Positions 60,282 to 64,000 of a DNA stretch of 64,000 nucleotides are shown here, one piece after another (the stretch's first letter is position 1; the number at the start of each line of letters is the position of its first letter). This DNA comes from Kordia sp. TARA_039_SRF. GTDB taxonomy: Bacteria; Bacteroidota; Bacteroidia; Flavobacteriales; Flavobacteriaceae. The position numbers and the translations under genes were made by a program. Location: NCBI GenBank assembly GCA_006383075.2, contig SMNH02000004.1:62001-126000 (forward strand), in the 5' to 3' direction. Below the pieces are notes generated by a model that saw only the letters and a program-made list of their open reading frames with translations, did not search any database and was not told the DNA's origin.

Positions 60282-61154
60282 CTATAACTGCAAAAAATAA
60301 ACAGCCCCAAACCCAAAAAAGAAATTCCCATCTTTGAAATTAAAGTTTCGAGTGGTTTGTGTAATGAAAGTATCTTCTACAAAAAACGGATTGTTGGTCA
60401 TTTTGAATTGCAACAACAACTTACTGACTTCCCAATTGGTGCCTAAAGCAAAAGCGCCAAAGGTTTCGCGCGATTCCAGTTCGTTGGCAACGTAGTAATA
60501 TTCAGAAACCAATGAAACATGATTGCTGACTTTGTAACGCGCGCCAAATCCTAGCGCAAAATGATTGTGGTCGTCTTGTGTAAATCTGGAAGAAGTTCTG
60601 TGAATAAACGTCGGTGCGATTTGCGCAGAGAAATTTCGTGTAAACTTTTTAGCAATCAATACTTGTGAAGTAAACGCAAACTTATCTCCCGAATCTGCGC
60701 GCTGTGTGATGCCGTTTAATCGTCGTGTTCGATAAGTTGCCGTTTGTACTAAAGAAATACTCAGCGGCGTTGTATTGTTAACCGTTTGTCGTAACAATCG
60801 ATATTTCAAATAGGTATCAGCAATTCCATTTGGTGCCGAAGTTCCAAATCCGATGGTGAGTCTGTCGGAGATTCCGTAATCCAATCCAAAACGCGCCGAC
60901 ATTTTATCAGCGATAAACGAATTGCCACCATAATTCGGAATGTTCCAATAACGCGACATAAACGAGATTTCCAACGTATTTTTTTTGCGCGTTTCTACCG
61001 AATGTCCCACAGAAATACGTGTGCCTTTAAAAGTCAACGACACATAATCGTCCATCAACAGTGATTCTGCATTGAGTTTGTCCAACAAATCCTGCGCCAT
61101 CATTCCTGACGACATACTTACAAATACGATGAGCGCTAACAACTTACTTTTCAT
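60282..61154 (-). CDS. DUF5777 family beta-barrel outer-membrane protein
   Basis: From ATG 61154 (31 codons into the longest frame) the protein has 290 residues with signal peptide MKSKLLALIVFVSMSSGMMAQ. It then carries amphipathic beta strands ending in a C-terminal aromatic (GAVYFLQL), a porin-like barrel. It overlaps the YceI gene by 11 bp and is co-transcribed with it. Its last 60 codons occur again as broken copies at 57030 and 53022. Confidence 0.82.
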   Translation of the reverse strand: MKSKLLALIVFVSMSSGMMAQDLLDKLNAESLLMDDYVSLTFKGTRISVGHSVETRKKNTLEISFMSRYWNIPNYGGNSFIADKMSARFGLDYGISDRLTIGFGTSAPNGIADTYLKYRLLRQTVNNTTPLSISLVQTATYRTRRLNGITQRADSGDKFAFTSQVLIAKKFTRNFSAQIAPTFIHRTSSRFTQDDHNHFALGFGARYKVSNHVSLVSEYYYVANELESRETFGAFALGTNWEVSKLLLQFKMTNNPFFVEDTFITQTTRNFNFKDGNFFFGFGAVYFLQL

Positions 61155-61692
61155 ACGGCGCATAATTAAAATTAAACGTGACTTCAATTTTCTTAGAAAT
61201 ATTGGGCGACAGCAACGGTGGAACATTAATATCGTAATCGTCAATCAACACATCCAACGCGCCTGTAATGGTATATCCTGTATCAGTTTTAGTGATGGTT
61301 GCTTTTATATCGATAGTTTTAGTAGTATTTTTTAAGGTGAAATCGCCTCTAATAATTCGTGTTTGCGTGGCAATGTTTGTGTCAAAATCGATAATCTTTC
61401 CGCTAAAGGTTGCTTTCGGATACAAATCAGATTCAATATAACTTTCGTTAAAATGATCGCGCATGAGCGACTTTTCAAATACAAACGCACGCATTAAAAT
61501 ACTCACCGCAATTTCTTGAGAAGACGGATTGAACAAACTCAACACCTGATTGTTCTTCGCCTGTATATTTTCTACAGCAGTGTACGAGAAAAAAGTAACT
61601 TGTCCCTGACGCTCAATAAAATCGTTCGTTTGCGCAGAAACGTTACTGTAACAAAAAAGACTAAAAAGTACAAAGAGTACAACTTTATTCAT
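61144..61692 (-). CDS. YceI family exported lipid-binding protein
   Basis: From ATG 61692 the protein has 182 residues: a signal peptide (MNKVVLFVLFSLFCYSNVSA) and a YceI-like lipocalin fold. Typical segments are KATFSGKIIDFDTNI, RGDFTLKNTTKTIDIKATI and the C-terminal strand KIEVTFNFNYAPYEK. YceI proteins bind polyisoprenoids or amides in the periplasm. It is followed by the DUF5777 barrel gene (11-bp overlap), and preceded by an OB-fold protein gene whose stop overlaps the region upstream. Confidence 0.87.
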   Translation of the reverse strand: MNKVVLFVLFSLFCYSNVSAQTNDFIERQGQVTFFSYTAVENIQAKNNQVLSLFNPSSQEIAVSILMRAFVFEKSLMRDHFNESYIESDLYPKATFSGKIIDFDTNIATQTRIIRGDFTLKNTTKTIDIKATITKTDTGYTITGALDVLIDDYDINVPPLLSPNISKKIEVTFNFNYAPYEK

Positions 61693-61702
61693 ACAAAACT
61701 GC

Positions 61703-62119
61703 TTAAATGATAACACAATGCAACAAAATGACATCTAGCAAAAATCCTTTTAAAATTCCTTTCAATTTGATGTTTTGTCCCGCTTCAAGCTTCTTGACTG
61801 CTGCATGTTGATCGGATTGCATTTCGCATAAAATATAGCTCGCATCCGAATCGCCTTTTAAAATTAAACTATATTTCCCATCTTGAAAGGTAATATCTTT
61901 AATTTTTCCTTCAACCTCAATCGCTTTTTCAATAAAATCTTCCAGCTTTTGCTGCTTGTGTTGAAATTTTGCCAACAATTCATTCGTCGTAAATGATTCT
62001 TCCGTTTGTACAGTATTGGTGTCTGCAATACCGCTGTTGACATGCCGATACAAAAAAAACAAACTCAAACATAGTACGCAACTTATGGCGGATATTTTAT
62101 AGTATTTTAGATATTTCAT
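61703..62119 (-). CDS. Membrane-anchored OB-fold protein (tRNA_anti-like)
   Basis: From ATG 62119 the protein has 138 residues. It has one N-terminal membrane helix (8-24, ISAISCVLCLSLFFLY), a linker, and an OB-fold domain (about 55-138) with EVEGKIKDITFQDGKYSLILKGDSDASYILCEM and KLKGILKGFLLDVILLHCVI, the tRNA_anti-like / DUF4131-type pattern. It probably shares the YceI transcript (10 bp apart). The divergent neighbour is a LytTR regulator. Confidence 0.72.
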   Translation of the reverse strand: MKYLKYYKISAISCVLCLSLFFLYRHVNSGIADTNTVQTEESFTTNELLAKFQHKQQKLEDFIEKAIEVEGKIKDITFQDGKYSLILKGDSDASYILCEMQSDQHAAVKKLEAGQNIKLKGILKGFLLDVILLHCVII

Positions 62120-62287
62120 CCATTTATATTTACAAGATAAAAGTACTGTTTTCTGCAATGTCCTTTGAGTAGATTGTGTGTAAAGCGGAAAATAAACGCC
62201 TAAAAAGGAATATAAAATCTTTAGAAATAGCGGAGAAACCATACGAAATAGTATTTTAGTGTGGAAAATACGAATTGAAAATACGCC

Positions 62288-63415
62288 ATGCGAAATTATA
62301 AAATCTATCTTTATGCAACCGTCAGTTTTCTGTTGGTATATGTGCTTGCCATCAGTTTTATCATACATCCGTTATTGGTGAAACAGAAAAGTGTTGTACA
62401 ACTGCAAAATACCATCAACTTGGCAACCAAGGAAATTCAGCAAATGAGTCTGTTGACGGCGGATGCATTGGCGAACAACCTTCCGAAAGAAACACTTGTA
62501 AACAGTCTGCAAACTGCCATTGACGGAAGCGATAAGGAAAATATGTATTTGTCCGTGTTTGATTGGTCAGGAACTATTGTTTGTCATCCCGATGTCACAA
62601 AATTACGCAGCAAAAACGAACAAAAAAGCAACAGCATTTCCAACATGAAAAGTGAAGTGACTGGCGAAGAATTGTACGCGCTGATACAAAATAATGAAAA
62701 AAATAATTCGGAATCTTCAGAAATTATTGCCTTGCGTCCTGTGGCGAATTCTGATTTGATTATGGCAGCACATTTGAATTTGGAAAACTTTACACAGCAA
62801 ACCAACGCTTTTACAGAAGAAGCCAAAACAAGTTATTTATTGCTTGGGTTGTTATTATTGTTATTATTGTTGATTGTCATCAGATTGGTCTCTGTGTATT
62901 ACGAACAAATTATTGAGCGAAAAACGGCAAAATTAGAAGACGGCGTGCTGAATTTATCCAAACTCAACGATTCGCTCGAAAACTATCAAAAAAGCATTGC
63001 CGAACTAAAAACGATTTCCGAAACCAAAACCGAAGAGTCGACAGAAACTACTACGGAAGAAGACAACAAAGAAATTCCAAAACAGCGACTCCTCACCTAC
63101 ATTCGCAACGAATTGATGCCGATTGCGATTGAAGACATTGCATATATTTATGTGGAAAACTCCATCTCGTACGTCGTTCGGAAAGATGGCAAACGTTACA
63201 CCGCAAATGACAGCTTAGACCAAATTTACGCCACACTCGACCCAAAACTCTTCTTTAGAGCCAACCGACAAACCATTGTAGCGATTTACGCGATTGATAA
63301 AATCATCAAATACGGAAACAGCGCACTCAAAATAGAAATGCAGCCTGTTTCAGAAATTGATATCATTATTGGGAAAAATAAAGTCGCGGTGTTTAAACGT
63401 TGGCTAGATTTGTGA
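62288..63415 (+). CDS. Membrane-bound LytTR regulator with extracytoplasmic sensor
   Basis: The 375-residue protein has two membrane helices (about 7-27 and 178-198) flanking an extracytoplasmic domain of 150 residues with Cache-like features (LSVFDWSGTIVCHPD at 84-98). A coiled coil (205-245) and a C-terminal LytTR domain (265-370; DIAYIYVENSISYVVR, FFRANRQTIVAIYAIDKI) follow. It can therefore bind a ligand outside and regulate DNA directly, with no histidine kinase. It is divergent from the YceI operon, a likely target. Confidence 0.88.
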   Translation: MRNYKIYLYATVSFLLVYVLAISFIIHPLLVKQKSVVQLQNTINLATKEIQQMSLLTADALANNLPKETLVNSLQTAIDGSDKENMYLSVFDWSGTIVCHPDVTKLRSKNEQKSNSISNMKSEVTGEELYALIQNNEKNNSESSEIIALRPVANSDLIMAAHLNLENFTQQTNAFTEEAKTSYLLLGLLLLLLLLIVIRLVSVYYEQIIERKTAKLEDGVLNLSKLNDSLENYQKSIAELKTISETKTEESTETTTEEDNKEIPKQRLLTYIRNELMPIAIEDIAYIYVENSISYVVRKDGKRYTANDSLDQIYATLDPKLFFRANRQTIVAIYAIDKIIKYGNSALKIEMQPVSEIDIIIGKNKVAVFKRWLDL

Positions 63416-63497
63416 TTATATTTCTACCATGCACAGTTAAAGGAATGGTTTTTGCGCATGCTGTCAAGAGAGTTCAAGAAAATACGAATGATAGTTT

Positions 63498-64000
63498 ATG
63501 AAAAAACTACTTATAATTACCTTCTTTATTAGTTTTAAGCTTTTTGCACAAACGCCAAACGAACTGCAAAAGCTAGACACAATTTATCTTTTATTTTCAT
63601 CAGATAAAAATCAAAAAAAGGACGTTGTATACATCAATGAAGAATTAAGAGACACTTCTTTTAATTATTCATATCGAAAAAATGACAAACTACTTTTTGA
63701 TGTTGGATATCGAAAATATTTAGATTTTGATGATTATTTTGACAAAAACAAAACCTACAATAAATACCAAGAAAGGCAATTCATAAAGAAGAATAAGCAG
63801 AAAATAGTTGATATTAAATTTATGCACAGTCTTGCATCAAACTCTTCAACGCTTTTCAATATTTTACAGGGAAAAACGCTTTTTTTAATTGATGAAAGTG
63901 ATGTAAAAAATAACAAAGTATTGGTTCGGGAAGTGTTTTTAAGCATGTTTGACGAAACGACTTGTGTAGATACAGAAGATGATGACTTGTTTTTGGCAAA
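63498..64000 (+). CDS. Exported protein, partial (window end)
   Basis: An open frame runs from ATG 63498 to the window edge (about 167 codons). It starts with a signal peptide (MKKLLIITFFISFKLFAQ) and continues without stop: TPNELQKLDTIYLLFSSDKN, RKNDKLLFDVGYRKYLDFDD, CVDTEDDDLFLA. Beyond a secreted alpha/beta pattern, no family is recognised. It follows the LytTR gene by 82 bp on the same strand. Confidence 0.7.
   Translation, partial: MKKLLIITFFISFKLFAQTPNELQKLDTIYLLFSSDKNQKKDVVYINEELRDTSFNYSYRKNDKLLFDVGYRKYLDFDDYFDKNKTYNKYQERQFIKKNKQKIVDIKFMHSLASNSSTLFNILQGKTLFLIDESDVKNNKVLVREVFLSMFDETTCVDTEDDDLFLA

Noticed and set aside
1-64000. CRISPR array, tRNA or rRNA genes
   Set aside because: No regularly spaced direct repeats with unique spacers and no tRNA- or rRNA-like sequence recognised on either strand.

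Overview
The window looks like a low-GC chromosome of a marine-type Flavobacteriaceae member. Three things support this: promoters with the Bacteroidetes -7 box TAnnTTTG, two proteins ending in type IX secretion (T9SS) sorting domains, and family content typical of flavobacteria (M23/M56 fusion, BlaI, DUF5777, YceI, SulP, LytTR regulators). The genus is not fixed by the sequence. No rRNA, tRNA or CRISPR array was seen.

From 1 to about 22.95 kb lies the structural half of a Mu-like (contractile, transposable-type) prophage whose early end is outside the window. Head genes run leftward (small terminase, large terminase, Gp36-like, DUF935 portal, gpF, gpG, a Gp37-like protein). From a shared 141-bp control region the rest runs rightward: ClpP-type protease/scaffold, major capsid, endolysin, spanin-like protein, sheath, tube, tail chaperone with a -1 frameshift extension, tape measure, baseplate hub/spike/wedge, holin, tail fibre proteins and, at the far end, a Dam methylase and two small ORFs. 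A pair of repeats with 22-bp spacing at 22907-22943 is a candidate phage right end.

From 23 to 38.7 kb are chromosomal genes. One leftward group holds BlaI, an M56-M23 fusion, an M23-LysM protein, a lipoprotein and a LytTR regulator. Then come an 80-residue orphan, an M50-TPR protein, a GntR regulator, two YwqK-type MORN proteins, an Old-Yellow-Enzyme/alcohol dehydrogenase/peroxiredoxin operon, an alpha/beta hydrolase, an L-domain lipoprotein, a short HPF, an NAD(P)-binding protein and an EamA transporter.

From 38.7 to 51.1 kb are a tyrosine-type phosphatase, a DUF1353 protein, a Bcr/CflA transporter, a vanadium-haloperoxidase-like PAP2 protein with a T9SS tail, a hydrolase-OsmC fusion, SelO, an RluA-type pseudouridine synthase and a cation exchanger, with long non-coding gaps between several of them.

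From 51.1 to 64 kb the region is mosaic. It holds a TIMP/NTR-like secreted protein, a CxxC protein, SulP, a two-gene YfbU plus membrane-protein cassette bounded by inverted repeats, a BspA-like T9SS protein, and a YceI/DUF5777 pair whose 3' end recurs twice as broken copies upstream. It ends with a membrane-bound LytTR regulator and a partial secreted protein. The items most worth a second look are the portal/gpF junction, the tail-chaperone frameshift, the M56-M23/BlaI locus with its perfect operator, the YfbU cassette, the DUF5777 fragments, the 250-bp interspersed repeat and the set of apparently leaderless promoters.
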